64,000 nucleotides of DNA from Treponema denticola. GTDB lineage: Bacteria; Spirochaetota; Spirochaetia; Treponematales; Breznakiellaceae. This document shows positions 48,082 through 57,233 of the stretch, in pieces; within the stretch, counting starts at the first letter, position 1, and each line of letters opens with the position of its first letter. The translations under genes and the position numbers were made by a program. The notes under the pieces were generated by a model. That model was not told the origin of the DNA and did not search any database. It saw nothing but the letters and a program-made list of their open reading frames with translations. The DNA lies in contig DYPP01000007.1 of NCBI GenBank assembly GCA_020719845.1, forward strand, positions 1 to 64,000. The letters run 5' to 3'.

Positions 48082-48447
48082 ATGGCACGTATAGCGGGAG
48101 TCGACCTCCCAAACAAGCACGTAAACATCGCTTTGACGTATATTTACGGCATCGGTCGCTCAAGCGCGGATGAAATCTGCGAAAAAGCGAAAATCGATTC
48201 GCTCCGGTTGATCAACGACCTATCTCAGGAAGAAATAAACGAACTTCGCCAACTTATCGAGAATGAGTACAAGGTGGAAGGCCGTTTACGCACCGAGATC
48301 GCGCTGAACATCAAGCGGCTGATGGATATCGGCTGTTATCGCGGACTGCGGCACCGGAAAGGCCTGCCCGTCCGGGGTCAGCGCACCCGCACCAACGCTC
48401 GAACCCGTAAGGGCAAGAAGAAGACTGTCGCCGGCAAGAAGAAGTAG
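48082..48447 (+). CDS. rpsM: 30S ribosomal protein S13
   Basis: A 121-residue S13: [81 protein letters not shown] precedes the ATG. Confidence 0.97.
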   Translation: MARIAGVDLPNKHVNIALTYIYGIGRSSADEICEKAKIDSLRLINDLSQEEINELRQLIENEYKVEGRLRTEIALNIKRLMDIGCYRGLRHRKGLPVRGQRTRTNARTRKGKKKTVAGKKK

Positions 48448-48464
48448 GCGGAGGAACATGAACC

Positions 48465-48851
48465 GTGGCTGCTAATACGACCAAGAAGAAGAAAGAGAAG
48501 AAGTCGGTATACGAAGGTAATGTCTACATTCAGGCTACTTTCAACAATACGATCGTCACGATCACCGATCTTATGGGCAATGCCATTTCCTGGGCAAGCT
48601 CCGGAGGTCTGGGTTTCCGGGGCGCCAAGAAGTCCACCCCCTTCGCGGCCCAAACCGTTACCGAGACCGCAGCCCAGAAGGCCATGCAGGTCGGCCTGCG
48701 GGAAGTGCACGTCTTTGTAAAAGGACCGGGCATCGGCCGCGAATCGGCCATCCGCCAGCTGGGCGCCCTGGGCATCAAGGTCAAGTCGATCAACGACGTT
48801 ACGCCGATTCCGCATAACGGTTGCCGGCCCCGCAAGACGCGGCGTATCTAA
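48465..48851 (+). CDS. rpsK: 30S ribosomal protein S11
   Basis: A 128-residue S11: [49 protein letters not shown] and [42 protein letters not shown]. The GTG start at 48465 is set by the frame. An out-of-frame ATG at 48458 stands closer to the GGAGG site and opens a five-codon frame that ends just past the GTG. Confidence 0.95.
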   Translation: MAANTTKKKKEKKSVYEGNVYIQATFNNTIVTITDLMGNAISWASSGGLGFRGAKKSTPFAAQTVTETAAQKAMQVGLREVHVFVKGPGIGRESAIRQLGALGIKVKSINDVTPIPHNGCRPRKTRRI

Positions 48852-48868
48852 GAGGGGGATAGGAGAAT

Positions 48869-49504
48869 ATGGCACGATATACAGGACCCGTTTGCCGACT
48901 CTGCCGAGCCGAGCAAAAGAAACTGTTCCTCAAGGGCAACCGTTGCAAGAGCGACAAATGCCCGATCAACAAAAAGCGGTCCGCTCCGGGCAAAGACCCC
49001 AAGGCGCGGCCGGGGAAGCGTTCGGATTACGGAATCCAGCTGCGCGAGAAGCAGAAGTTGAAGCGGATTTACGGCATGCAGGAAAAACAGTTCAGCCTGT
49101 TCTTTCAGCGCGCCTTGCGCATGCCCGGCATCACCGGCGAAAACCTGTTCTCCCTGCTGGAACGCCGGCTGGACAACGTGGTCTACCGGCTGCGGTTCGC
49201 GGTCAGCCGCACCCAGGCTCGGCAGATCGTGCTGCACGGACACGTTCGGGTCAACGGCCAGAGCGTCAACGTTCCTTCGTTCCTGGTCAAGCCCAACGAC
49301 GTGGTGGAGATCAAGGAAGCCAGCAAAAATCTTATGGTGGTCAAAGAGGCCCTTAAAGAATTTGGTAAAGCCGGCGTAATGCCCTGGATGCACATGGACC
49401 CGGATGCCCTGAAGGGCACCTTCCTTGCGGTACCCCGGCGCAGCGACATCACCGATTTGGCGGACATCAAAGAACAGATGATCGTCGAACTTTATTCTAA
49501 ATAA
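48869..49504 (+). CDS. rpsD: 30S ribosomal protein S4, zinc form
   Basis: A 211-residue S4: ARYTGPVCRLCRAEQKKLFLKGNRCKSDKCPINKK carries a four-Cys zinc site, as in thermophile-type S4 proteins. YGMQEKQFSLFFQRALRMPGITGENLFSLLERRLDNVVYRLRFAVSRTQARQIVLHGHVRVNG is the S4 RNA-binding core. Confidence 0.97.
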   Translation: MARYTGPVCRLCRAEQKKLFLKGNRCKSDKCPINKKRSAPGKDPKARPGKRSDYGIQLREKQKLKRIYGMQEKQFSLFFQRALRMPGITGENLFSLLERRLDNVVYRLRFAVSRTQARQIVLHGHVRVNGQSVNVPSFLVKPNDVVEIKEASKNLMVVKEALKEFGKAGVMPWMHMDPDALKGTFLAVPRRSDITDLADIKEQMIVELYSK

Positions 49505-49513
49505 GGAGTCCCA

Positions 49514-50569
49514 ATGGCCCGTAAGAACCTGCTTAAAGGCTTCAAACGTCCGAAAGGCATTACCTTTGAGCACGGTGAACTGAAACCCAATTACGGGAAG
49601 TTCATCGCTGCCCCCTTCGAACCGGGATTCGGTACGACCGTGGGTAATACCTTGCGGCGAGTGCTTCTGTCTTCCATTCAAGGTTTTGCGATTACGGCCG
49701 TCAAGATCACCTCTTATGACGCCGACGGGGTTCCCCATAACGTCTCCAGCGAGTTCGAGACCATTCCGAATATCGTTGAGGACACCCTGGAGGTCATCAA
49801 CAATCTCAAGCAGATACGCTTGAAGCTTCCCGAGGACGTCGAACAGGACACGCTGCTGTACGAATGGAAGGGAAACGTCGAAGTCAAGAGCGATGATCTG
49901 GGTCGGTCCGGCCAGCTGGAAGTATTGAGCGTCGGACAGCATATCATGACCCTGATGGAAAACGCCCGGGTGGAATTCGAGGTGCAGATTGACCTGAACC
50001 GCGGCTACGTCCCGTCGGAAGTAAACGAGAAGTATATCGAAGTCATCGGTACGATACCGATGGACGCGATATTTTCGCCGGTCAAAAAAGTCAAGTATTC
50101 CGTTGAGCCGACCCGGGTGGGTCAGCGCAGCGACTATGACAAGCTGATCCTTGAAGTCTGGACGGACGGAACCGTGCGGCCCGACGACGCTCTGGCCGAG
50201 GCGGCCAAGATCTCCAAAGACCATTTTTCGGTTTTCATCAACTTCGACGAGAACAACATCGGTTCCGAAGAAGACCTGGACGAGGACGACGAGCGGATCC
50301 GGCAGATTTTGAATACCCCTGTTGAGGAGCTGGAACTGTCCGTACGGTCTTCCAACTGCCTGAAGAACGCCAATATCAAGACGATCGGGGAATTGACCCG
50401 CAAGACTGAGGACGATATCGCCAAGACCAGGAACTTCGGCAAGAAGTCCCTGCAGGAGATCAAGGAAAAACTCAAAGAGTGGAACCTGGGTCTCGGCATG
50501 ACGGATTACAACCTCCTCAAGAACGCGGTCAAGATAAGCCCGGAAAAGGAAGAAGAAGATGAAGCATAA
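49514..50569 (+). CDS. rpoA: RNA polymerase alpha subunit
   Basis: A 351-residue alpha subunit. The N-terminal dimerisation domain has [31 protein letters not shown]; after an acidic linker (EEDLDEDDE), the C-terminal domain has [46 protein letters not shown] with the DNA/UP-element-contacting Arg, Asn and Lys residues intact. It overlaps rplQ by 11 bases. Confidence 0.98.
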   Translation: MARKNLLKGFKRPKGITFEHGELKPNYGKFIAAPFEPGFGTTVGNTLRRVLLSSIQGFAITAVKITSYDADGVPHNVSSEFETIPNIVEDTLEVINNLKQIRLKLPEDVEQDTLLYEWKGNVEVKSDDLGRSGQLEVLSVGQHIMTLMENARVEFEVQIDLNRGYVPSEVNEKYIEVIGTIPMDAIFSPVKKVKYSVEPTRVGQRSDYDKLILEVWTDGTVRPDDALAEAAKISKDHFSVFINFDENNIGSEEDLDEDDERIRQILNTPVEELELSVRSSNCLKNANIKTIGELTRKTEDDIAKTRNFGKKSLQEIKEKLKEWNLGLGMTDYNLLKNAVKISPEKEEEDEA

Positions 50570-51110
50570 GATCGGCTTTAACCGGCTTGACCGGCCGTCG
50601 GCGCATCGGAAAGCCCTTCATCGCAATATGGTCCAAGCCCTATTCGAGAATGAACGGATTACGACCACTAAAGCGAAAGCCCTTGAAATCCGCCGGACCG
50701 CCGAAAGGATGATTACCCGGGCCAAGGTGGATTCGGTGCACAACCGCCGCATCGTGTCCCGCCGCATGTACGACCAGGGTATTCTGGCCAAGCTGTTCAC
50801 CAATATTGCCCTGCGCATGAAGGAACGGCCCGGCGGCTACACCCGGATCATCAAGCTCGGCGAACGCGCCGGCGACGCGGCTTCGATGGTCATTCTGGAA
50901 TTGGTGGATTACAAGCTCCCCGAGAAGGTGGAGAAGGCCGACAAGAAGACCCCCCAGGCGGACAAAAAGGCGGATAAGCCCGCCGCCAAGAAAGCGGCGC
51001 CCAAAAAGTCTGCGGCAAGCAAACCTGCGGCGGAAAAATCCGCCGGGCCCAAAGCGGCCAAACCCAAGGCCGCCAAGCCCGCGGAAAAAGAAGGAGCCGA
51101 AAATGTCTAA
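50559..51110 (+). CDS. rplQ: 50S ribosomal protein L17 with long basic tail
   Basis: A 183-residue L17. The first 120 residues are the normal domain: [53 protein letters not shown] and [25 protein letters not shown]. About 60 more residues form a low-complexity Lys/Ala/Pro tail (repeats such as [17 protein letters not shown]), resembling histone H1 or spirochaetal basic tails. The tail is probably disordered and may contact rRNA or nucleic acid. Confidence 0.96.
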   Translation: MKHKIGFNRLDRPSAHRKALHRNMVQALFENERITTTKAKALEIRRTAERMITRAKVDSVHNRRIVSRRMYDQGILAKLFTNIALRMKERPGGYTRIIKLGERAGDAASMVILELVDYKLPEKVEKADKKTPQADKKADKPAAKKAAPKKSAASKPAAEKSAGPKAAKPKAAKPAEKEGAENV

Positions 51111-51279
51111 GGCGCACAGAGGGAAGGGGATCCGGGATCTGGCCGGTCGTGGTCGGGGAGAATGCCCGGTCTGCAGGCGGAATAACGTGAAAGTGCTGTA
51201 TGAGCAAGAAATAAATGGTGCCAAAGTAAAGGTTTGCAAAACCTGCAAGGCGGCCATCAAGCACGGCAAAGCGGTATAG
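51103..51279 (+). CDS. 58-residue zinc-ribbon protein after rplQ
   Basis: A short frame starting at ATG 51103, inside the last codons of rplQ and preceded by AAGGAG. The product begins with a basic stretch ([18 protein letters not shown]), then CPVC, a beta-type segment ([17 protein letters not shown]) and CKTC, and ends KHGKAV. Two CxxC pairs about 23 residues apart define a zinc ribbon. The coupling to rplQ and size suggest a ribosome-associated or rRNA-binding small protein; I do not recognise a named family. The terminator at 51305 follows directly, making it the last gene of the ribosomal cluster. Confidence 0.85.
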   Translation: MSKAHRGKGIRDLAGRGRGECPVCRRNNVKVLYEQEINGAKVKVCKTCKAAIKHGKAV

Positions 51280-51304
51280 TACCCGGCTTGGCCCTTGTTT
51301 CCCG

Positions 51305-51346
51305 AAGCTGTCCGATCAGGCTTTTGCCGGTCGGGCAGCTTTTTTA
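51305..51346 (+). terminator. Terminator of the ribosomal protein cluster
   Basis: AAGCTGTCCGA and TCGGGCAGCTT pair over 11 positions (one G-U), followed by a run of seven T. Confidence 0.9.
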
Positions 51347-51396
51347 TTGCGCGAGCCATAGGCTAAATAAATATGCAGTTCTTATGCAATTGGACC

Positions 51397-51425
51397 TAGA
51401 CAAATCGTATAAACATTACTAATAT
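51397..51425 (+). promoter_or_regulatory. Candidate promoter of the liv operon
   Basis: TAGACA (51397-51402), 17-base spacer, TAATAT (51420-51425), 42 bases before livK in an AT-rich stretch. ATGCAGTT and ATGCAATT repeat 11 bases apart just upstream, which might be a regulator site. Confidence 0.5.
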
Positions 51426-51466
51426 CAGGTTGCTATATACGGTTGTTCTGATTTTAGGAGGAACGA

Positions 51467-52588
51467 ATGAAGAGAAGCAAAGTAGTTCTGGCGGTGTTTG
51501 CCATAGCAATGGCGCTCGTAGCCGTCGGCTGTCAAAAAAAGGTGGCCAAGACTATCAAGATCGGTGTCGCCGGCGCCCATACCGGCGACCTGGCTTCCTA
51601 CGGCCTGCCGTCGGTCAACGCCGCCAAACTGGTCGTGGATGAAGTCAACGCCTCCGGCGGCATCAATGGCGCCAAGATTGAGCTGTTTGTCGAAGACGAC
51701 CAGTGCAAGCCCGAACTGGCCACCAATACCGCCTCCAAGCTGGTCAGCTCCGAAGTAGTCGCCGTCATCGGCCACATCTGCTCCGGCGCCACCAAATCCG
51801 CCCTCGGCATCTATAAAGACTCCAAGATCATCACCATTTCCCCTTCCGCCACCAACCCGCCCCTGACCCAGAGCGGCGAGTACCCCAACTTCTTCCGCAC
51901 CATCGCTCCGGACGATGCCCAGGCCAAGTTGGCCACTACCTTCATCAAACAGAAGCTCGGCCTGAAGAAACTGGCCGTTCTGCACGACAAGGGCGATTAC
52001 GGTAAAGGCTTCTCCGAACTGGTGGAAAAGTACGCCAAAGAAGATGGTCTTGAAGTGGTGCTGTTTGAAGGCGTCAATCCCGGCGCTCCCGATTATTCCG
52101 CAGTGGTCAACAAGATCGGCAACTCCGGCGCCGACGGCGTGGTCTGGGGCGGCTATCACCCCGAGGCTTCCAAGCTGGTGCAGCAGATGAAGGAAAAAGG
52201 CATGAACCTGCCCTTCATTTCCGATGACGGCGTCAAAGACAACACCTTCATCGAAGTGGCCGGCAAATATGCCGACGGCGTGTACGCCACCGGCCCGATG
52301 GACACCAGCGCCAACCCGATGGCGGTCAAAGCCGTCGCCGACCACAAAGCCAAGTTCGGCGACGAGCCCGGCGCATTCTTCCTCAACGCCTACGCCGCCA
52401 CCCAGGCCATCGTCAACGCCATCAAAAAGGCGGGCGGCACGGACTACGACGCCGTGTCCAAGGCCCTGCGCAGCGAGTACGTCGAGACTTCCCTGGGCAA
52501 GATCAGCTTCGACGAGCGGGGCGACGTCATCGGCTTCGGCTTCTCCGTCTACCAGGTCCAGTCCGGCAAGTACGTCGAACTGAAGTAG
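51467..52588 (+). CDS. livK: Branched-chain amino-acid binding lipoprotein (LivK type)
   Basis: A 373-residue binding protein with signal peptide and lipobox VAVGC (Cys22), so it is anchored in a membrane rather than free. The mature chain KTIKIGVAGAHTGDLASYGLPSVNAAKLVVDEVNASGGINGAKIELFVEDDQCKP, VVAVIGHICSGATKSALGIY, and AVLHDKGDYGKGFSELVEKY follows the Leu/Ile/Val-binding protein pattern. TAGGAGG precedes the ATG. It is followed by an attenuator and the permease/ATPase genes. Exact ligand (Leu, Ile, Val or other) is not resolved. Confidence 0.93.
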   Translation: MKRSKVVLAVFAIAMALVAVGCQKKVAKTIKIGVAGAHTGDLASYGLPSVNAAKLVVDEVNASGGINGAKIELFVEDDQCKPELATNTASKLVSSEVVAVIGHICSGATKSALGIYKDSKIITISPSATNPPLTQSGEYPNFFRTIAPDDAQAKLATTFIKQKLGLKKLAVLHDKGDYGKGFSELVEKYAKEDGLEVVLFEGVNPGAPDYSAVVNKIGNSGADGVVWGGYHPEASKLVQQMKEKGMNLPFISDDGVKDNTFIEVAGKYADGVYATGPMDTSANPMAVKAVADHKAKFGDEPGAFFLNAYAATQAIVNAIKKAGGTDYDAVSKALRSEYVETSLGKISFDERGDVIGFGFSVYQVQSGKYVELK

Positions 52589-52611
52589 GAATTTCAATTA
52601 TAGTTTCCGCT

Positions 52612-52650
52612 GCCGTTCCGGTCGTCTGTGGCCGGAACGGCTGATTTTTT
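52612..52650 (+). terminator. Attenuator after livK
   Basis: GCCGTTCCGG and CCGGAACGGC pair perfectly over ten positions and are followed by TGA then T6. It should lower expression of livHMGF relative to the binding protein, a common arrangement. Confidence 0.85.
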
Positions 52651-52735
52651 GTCGAGAGTAGGGCAGCCCTTTCAAAAACCCTCCGGAATTGTAAGATTCT
52701 CCGGGGTCTGGTTAATCGGATTTCCAAGGGTGAGT

Positions 52736-52839
52736 CAAATCTAAAAACATCATTTCTTAGATTTGTACCTATAAAAACGCAATTCCTATAAGGAATTGCT
52801 TAAGTCCGCTCTGAAAACAACCGGTTTTTGGAGCGGACT
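52736..52839 (+). repeat. Three perfect inverted repeats before livH
   Basis: CAAATCTAA/TTAGATTTG (52736-52765), GCAATTCCT/AGGAATTGC with a three-base loop (52779-52799) and AGTCCGCTC/GAGCGGACT with inner AAAAC/GTTTT (52803-52839). They follow the livK attenuator and end 15 bases before livH. The GCGGACTCAAG at the last arm also occurs in the rplK leader. Confidence 0.75.
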
Positions 52840-52853
52840 CAAGGATTGGCGAC

Positions 52854-53756
52854 ATGGACTATTTTCTGAAACTTTTTTTGAGCGGTACGGCGAAGGGCAG
52901 CATCTATGCGCTGATCGCCCTCGGGTACACGATGGTCTACGGCATCGTCCAGCTGATCAACTTTGCCCACGGCGAAGTGTACATGATCGGCGGCTTCACC
53001 GCCCTGGTGCTGGGGGGCTACCTTTTTACGCTGGGGTTGCCGGTTCCGGTCGTATTGTTGCTTTCGATTGTCGCCTCGGTGATCTATGCCTCCGCCTACG
53101 GCTTCACCATCGAACAATTAGCCTATCGGCCGCTGCGCAATAAGCCGCGGCTTTCGGCTTTGATCAGCGCCATCGGCATTTCCATGATCCTGCAAAACTT
53201 CGTTCTGCTGGCGCAGACTGAAAAATACCTTTCGTTCCCTTCATATCTGCCGGAACTTCCGTTCTTGCTTCCGGTTCGGGAATATATCAATTCTACCCAG
53301 TTCATCATCCTCGTAACCACGGCGGTCATCATGGTCTTTTTGACCGTGCTGATCAAGTTTACCCGCATGGGCAAAGCCATGCGCGCCACCGCCCAAGACA
53401 AAAACATGGCCCAGTTGGTGGGCGTCAACATCAATCAGGTCATTTCGGTCACCTTCGTGATCGGGTCCGCGCTGGCCGCCATCGGCGGGGTGCTCATCTG
53501 CTCGTACATGGGGCAGATCAACTATTACATCGGCTTCGTGGCGGGCATCAAAGCCTTCGTGGCCGCCGTTCTGGGGGGCATCGGCAGCATTCCCGGCGCG
53601 GTGCTGGGGAGCTTTATACTAGGCTGGACCGAAAGCCTGGGTACGGGCTACATCTCCAGCGACTACGAGGACGCCTTTGCCTTCATCATCCTGATCCTGA
53701 TCCTGATCCTCAAGCCCGACGGTATTCTGGGCAAAAACCAGAAGCAGAAGGTATAG
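52854..53756 (+). CDS. livH: Branched-chain amino-acid ABC permease (LivH)
   Basis: A 300-residue polytopic permease: GTAKGSIYALIALGYTMVYGIVQLINFAHGEVYMIGGF, LAYRPLRNKPRLSALISAIGISMILQNF, GKAMRATAQDKNMAQLVGVNINQVISVTFVIGSALAAIGG and FVAAVLGGIGSIPGAVLGSFILG are LivH landmarks. livM follows after three bases. Confidence 0.95.
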   Translation: MDYFLKLFLSGTAKGSIYALIALGYTMVYGIVQLINFAHGEVYMIGGFTALVLGGYLFTLGLPVPVVLLLSIVASVIYASAYGFTIEQLAYRPLRNKPRLSALISAIGISMILQNFVLLAQTEKYLSFPSYLPELPFLLPVREYINSTQFIILVTTAVIMVFLTVLIKFTRMGKAMRATAQDKNMAQLVGVNINQVISVTFVIGSALAAIGGVLICSYMGQINYYIGFVAGIKAFVAAVLGGIGSIPGAVLGSFILGWTESLGTGYISSDYEDAFAFIILILILILKPDGILGKNQKQKV

Positions 53757-53759
53757 ACG

Positions 53760-55052
53760 ATGACCCGAAAAAAATTGATGGCCGAACTGGTATCCGCGCT
53801 GCTGACCACCTTCTGGTTCGTCGTCCTGCTGTTTCCGATGATGGTCATGAAGGTCAGCGTTTCTTCGGGCATAGCGACGGTCCGCTTCCGCTGGGGCTCC
53901 GTGCCGGTCATCGCCGTCGCCGCCTTCGCGCTGTCCTTTCTCTGGCGGCAGGCGCTGGAATGGAACGAACACCGGGGCGACAAGGAAATCCGGTCGACGT
54001 CCTTTACGCGGTTCAAGGCGGCTTTGACCGCTTCTTTGCAAAACATCGCCATCCGCCGCACCGCCATCGCTGTCCTACTGGTCCTGGTCGTTGCCTACCC
54101 CCTCGCGCTGGGCATGTACCATACCAACATAATGATCACCGCGCTGATCTACGTCATCCTGGCCCTGGGACTGAACATCGTCGTCGGCCTGGGGGGCCTG
54201 CTGAACCTGGGCTACGCGGCGTTCTTTGCCGTCGGCGCCTACACCTACGGCCTGCTCTGGAAATACGCCGGACCGGCGCTGGTCGCCGCGGGCATCAATA
54301 CGGGCTGGCTGTTCTGGATCGCCCTGCCGTCCGCGGGCATCCTGGCGGTCGTCTTCGGCGTGCTGCTGAGCCTGCCGGTGCTGCGGCTGCGGGGCGACTA
54401 CCTGGCCATCATCACCCTGGCCTTCGGCGAAATCGTGCGCATGATCCTGCAGAACTCCGGCAATGTCACCGGCGGGGCCACCGGCATCAGCCTCATACCC
54501 CGTCCGTGGCTGTTGAACATGAAGCTTCCGCCCAAGCAGGCGGCGACCTACATCTACTACATCGTCGTGGTCCTGGTGATCATCACCATCTTTGTGGTGC
54601 GGCGCATCGAGGATTCCCGGGTGGGACGCGCGCTGGAGGCGATGCGGGAGGACGAAATTGCCTGCGAAGCCATGGGCGTCGACCTGGTGCGCAACAAGCT
54701 GAGCACCTTTGCCCTGGGCGCCTTCTGGGCGGGTATCGCCGGCGTCGTCCTGGCCAGCCAGACCACCTACATAAACCCGGACAGTTTTACCCTCTGGGAA
54801 TCCATCATGGTGCTGATGGCCGTGGTCATCGGCGGTACGGGATCCATTCCGGGGTCCATCGGCGGGGCGCTGCTGCTGAAGCTGCTGCCCGAATACTTCC
54901 GGCCCCTGGCGCAGTACCGCATGCTGATCTACGGAATAGCCATGATCATCGTCATCATTTTCAAGCCCGACGGCCTGTTCCCCCGGAATCGCAAAAAATA
55001 CACCTTTGTGGAAAAAGCCGGCGCCGATGCCGCCCGGGGAGGGCAGAAATGA
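53760..55052 (+). CDS. livM: Branched-chain amino-acid ABC permease (LivM)
   Basis: A 430-residue permease with an N-terminal extension (two extra helices and a charged linker, about residues 1-95) like the E. coli protein. The core starts at YHTNIMITALIYVILALGLNIVVGLGGLLNLGYAAFFAVGAYTYGLL, with LRGDYLAIITLAFGEIVRMILQN and GTGSIPGSIGGALLLKLLPEYFRPLAQYRMLIYG later. It overlaps livG by four bases. Confidence 0.94.
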   Translation: MTRKKLMAELVSALLTTFWFVVLLFPMMVMKVSVSSGIATVRFRWGSVPVIAVAAFALSFLWRQALEWNEHRGDKEIRSTSFTRFKAALTASLQNIAIRRTAIAVLLVLVVAYPLALGMYHTNIMITALIYVILALGLNIVVGLGGLLNLGYAAFFAVGAYTYGLLWKYAGPALVAAGINTGWLFWIALPSAGILAVVFGVLLSLPVLRLRGDYLAIITLAFGEIVRMILQNSGNVTGGATGISLIPRPWLLNMKLPPKQAATYIYYIVVVLVIITIFVVRRIEDSRVGRALEAMREDEIACEAMGVDLVRNKLSTFALGAFWAGIAGVVLASQTTYINPDSFTLWESIMVLMAVVIGGTGSIPGSIGGALLLKLLPEYFRPLAQYRMLIYGIAMIIVIIFKPDGLFPRNRKKYTFVEKAGADAARGGQK

Positions 55053-55837
55053 CCGCAGCCAGCGCACCGATCCTGGACATTCAGGACCTTTCCATGGTAT
55101 TCGGCGGCCTCAAGGCCATCGACCAAGTTTCCATGCACATCAAGCAGGGCGAGATCTGCGCCCTGATCGGGCCCAACGGCGCCGGCAAGACGACCATCTT
55201 CAACTGCGTCACCGGCGTGTACAAACCTACCGAAGGCTCGATCTTCATCCAGCACGAAGAGCGCGGCAAAGAAGAAATCAACGGGCTCAAGCCGAACGTG
55301 ATCAACATGAAGGGCCTGGCCCGGACCTTTCAGAATATCCGGCTGTTCAGCAACATGAGCGTGCTGGAAAACGTCATGATCGGCCGGCACAACGCGCTCA
55401 AGGCGGGCATCTTCAAGGCCATCATCCGGGACAAGGCTACCCGGGAAGAAGAGCAGCGCCTGATCGACGACAGCTACGGGATCCTGAAGAAAATGAATCT
55501 GGAAATGTTCGTCAACGAGACGGCCCGCAACCTGCCCTACGGCGCGCAGCGCCGGCTGGAGATGGCCCGCGCCCTGGCCACCGACCCCTTCCTGCTGCTG
55601 CTGGACGAACCCGTGGCGGGCATGAATCCCCACGAAACCAAGGAACTGGAAGAAACCATCAACCTGATCCGGGAGCGGGAAAAGGTGACCATCCTGCTGA
55701 TCGAACACGATATGAGTCTGGTGATGAACGTGTCGGAACGCATCTACGTGCTGGACTACGGTCGTCTGATCGCCGAAGGCAGCCCGGCGGAGATCAAAAA
55801 GAATCCCGACGTCATCAAGGCGTATTTAGGAGAATGA
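55049..55837 (+). CDS. livG: Branched-chain amino-acid ABC ATPase (LivG)
   Basis: A 262-residue ATPase: Walker A GPNGAGKTT, LARTFQNIRLFSNMSVLENVMIGRH, signature-type LPYGAQRRLEMARAL (LivG variant), Walker B LLLLDEPVAGMNPHE, switch His in IEHDMSLVM, and the C-terminal NPDVIKAYLGE typical of LivG. The start ATG 55049 lies in the livM stop; upstream frame extension is a shadow of livM. Confidence 0.96.
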   Translation: MTAASAPILDIQDLSMVFGGLKAIDQVSMHIKQGEICALIGPNGAGKTTIFNCVTGVYKPTEGSIFIQHEERGKEEINGLKPNVINMKGLARTFQNIRLFSNMSVLENVMIGRHNALKAGIFKAIIRDKATREEEQRLIDDSYGILKKMNLEMFVNETARNLPYGAQRRLEMARALATDPFLLLLDEPVAGMNPHETKELEETINLIREREKVTILLIEHDMSLVMNVSERIYVLDYGRLIAEGSPAEIKKNPDVIKAYLGE

Positions 55838-55838
55838 A

Positions 55839-56552
55839 ATGGCTTTGATGGAACTCAAGAACGTCTGCACGTATTACGGAAACATTCAGGCGCTGAGGAA
55901 CATATCCTTGTCCGTGGAAGAGGGCGAAATCGTGACCCTGATCGGCGCCAACGGCGCCGGCAAGACGACTACCCTGATGTCCATCTGCGGCATCACCGCG
56001 GTGCGGAGCGGCGAAATCCTGCTGGACGGCGTCAATATCGCCGCCCACGCGCCGCACCAGATCGTCGCCATGGGGGTGTCCCAGGTGCCCGAGGGGCGAC
56101 GAATTTTTTCCCAGCTGACGGTGGGCGAAAACCTGGACATGGGCGCCTTTCTGCGCACCGACAAAGAACAGATCAAAAAGGACATGGAAGAAGTGTTCGC
56201 CATTTTCCCCCGCCTGGCGGAGCGGCGCAACCAGGCCGGCGGCACGCTGAGCGGCGGCGAACAGCAGATGCTGGCCATTTCCCGGGCGCTCATGGCCCGG
56301 CCGCGTATTCTGCTGCTGGACGAACCCTCCCTGGGCCTGGCGCCGCTGATCGTGCACCACATCTTTGAAATCATCAAGCAGATCAACCAGGAACGGAAAA
56401 CGACGATCTTTTTGGTGGAGCAGAACGCCAACATGGCGCTGAAAATCGCCGACAAGGGCTACGTGCTCCAGAACGGCGTGATCAAGATGGCGGACACTTC
56501 GGCCCATCTTTTAGCCAACGAGGAAGTAAGAAAAGCGTATCTTGGCTTGTAG
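55839..56552 (+). CDS. livF: Branched-chain amino-acid ABC ATPase (LivF)
   Basis: A 237-residue ATPase: Walker A GANGAGKTT, MGVSQVPEGRRIFSQLTVGENLDMGAF, signature LSGGEQQMLAISRALMARPRILLLDEPSLGLAPL, and EEVRKAYLGL at the end. It pairs with LivG on the LivHM permease. AGGAGAATGAA precedes the ATG. Confidence 0.96.
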   Translation: MALMELKNVCTYYGNIQALRNISLSVEEGEIVTLIGANGAGKTTTLMSICGITAVRSGEILLDGVNIAAHAPHQIVAMGVSQVPEGRRIFSQLTVGENLDMGAFLRTDKEQIKKDMEEVFAIFPRLAERRNQAGGTLSGGEQQMLAISRALMARPRILLLDEPSLGLAPLIVHHIFEIIKQINQERKTTIFLVEQNANMALKIADKGYVLQNGVIKMADTSAHLLANEEVRKAYLGL

Positions 56553-56582
56553 ATTGATTATCTTCTCAAGAGGAGGTGACGT

Positions 56583-57233
56583 ATGATTGTTGGACACTAC
56601 ATGACCAAGAATCCGGTGATGGTAAGTCCCGATATTACCGTGCCCGAAGCCCAGGCCCTGATGCGCCGCGAAAAGATAAGCCGTCTGCCGGTGCAGGATA
56701 AAAACGGAAAACTGATCGGTATCGTCACCGCCTCGGATCTGATGCACGCCTCGGCATCGCCCGCCACGTCCTTGGACATCTACGAGCTTCATTACCTGCT
56801 GTCCAAGCTGACGGTGGAAAGCGTCATGACCAAGCCGCCGGTGACGGTTACCGAAGACCTGCCCATCGAGGAAGCCGCCCGGATCATGGCGGATTCCCGG
56901 ATCTCCGGGCTGCCGGTGCTGCGGGGCGACATTACGGTGGGCATCATCACCGAGTCGGATATTTTCCGGTTGTTCATCGAATTGTTCGGCGCCCGCCACG
57001 CCGGGGTGCGCCTGACCGTGCTGTTGCCGGAAAAGCGGGGCGAGCTGGCGGCCCTGGCCGGGGCCATCGCTTCCGCCGGAGGCAATATCGTTTCCCTGGC
57101 CACCTTCGAAGGCGAAGATCCGACCAATTCCTACTGCACCCTGAAGGTTGAAGGCCTGGCCCGAAAGACCCTGCTGGATACGGTGACGCCCCTGGTGGAC
57201 CGGGTGGTGGACGTGCGGGAAAACTTCAGCTGA
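56583..57233 (+). CDS. CBS-CBS-ACT domain protein (AcuB-like)
   Basis: A 216-residue cytosolic protein: two CBS units (MTKNPVMVSPDITVPEAQALMRREKISRLPVQDKNGKLIGIVTASDLM and VMTKPPVTVTEDLPIEEAARIMADSRISGLPVLRGDITVGIITESDIF), then an ACT-like domain (GVRLTVLLPEKRGELAALAGAIASAGGNIVSLATFEG). CBS pairs bind adenine nucleotides and ACT domains bind amino acids. Directly after livF with GAGGAGG, it is likely to sense energy state and amino acid for this importer or for biosynthesis. Its 3' end overlaps that of the convergent rel gene by eight bases. Confidence 0.88.
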   Translation: MIVGHYMTKNPVMVSPDITVPEAQALMRREKISRLPVQDKNGKLIGIVTASDLMHASASPATSLDIYELHYLLSKLTVESVMTKPPVTVTEDLPIEEAARIMADSRISGLPVLRGDITVGIITESDIFRLFIELFGARHAGVRLTVLLPEKRGELAALAGAIASAGGNIVSLATFEGEDPTNSYCTLKVEGLARKTLLDTVTPLVDRVVDVRENFS

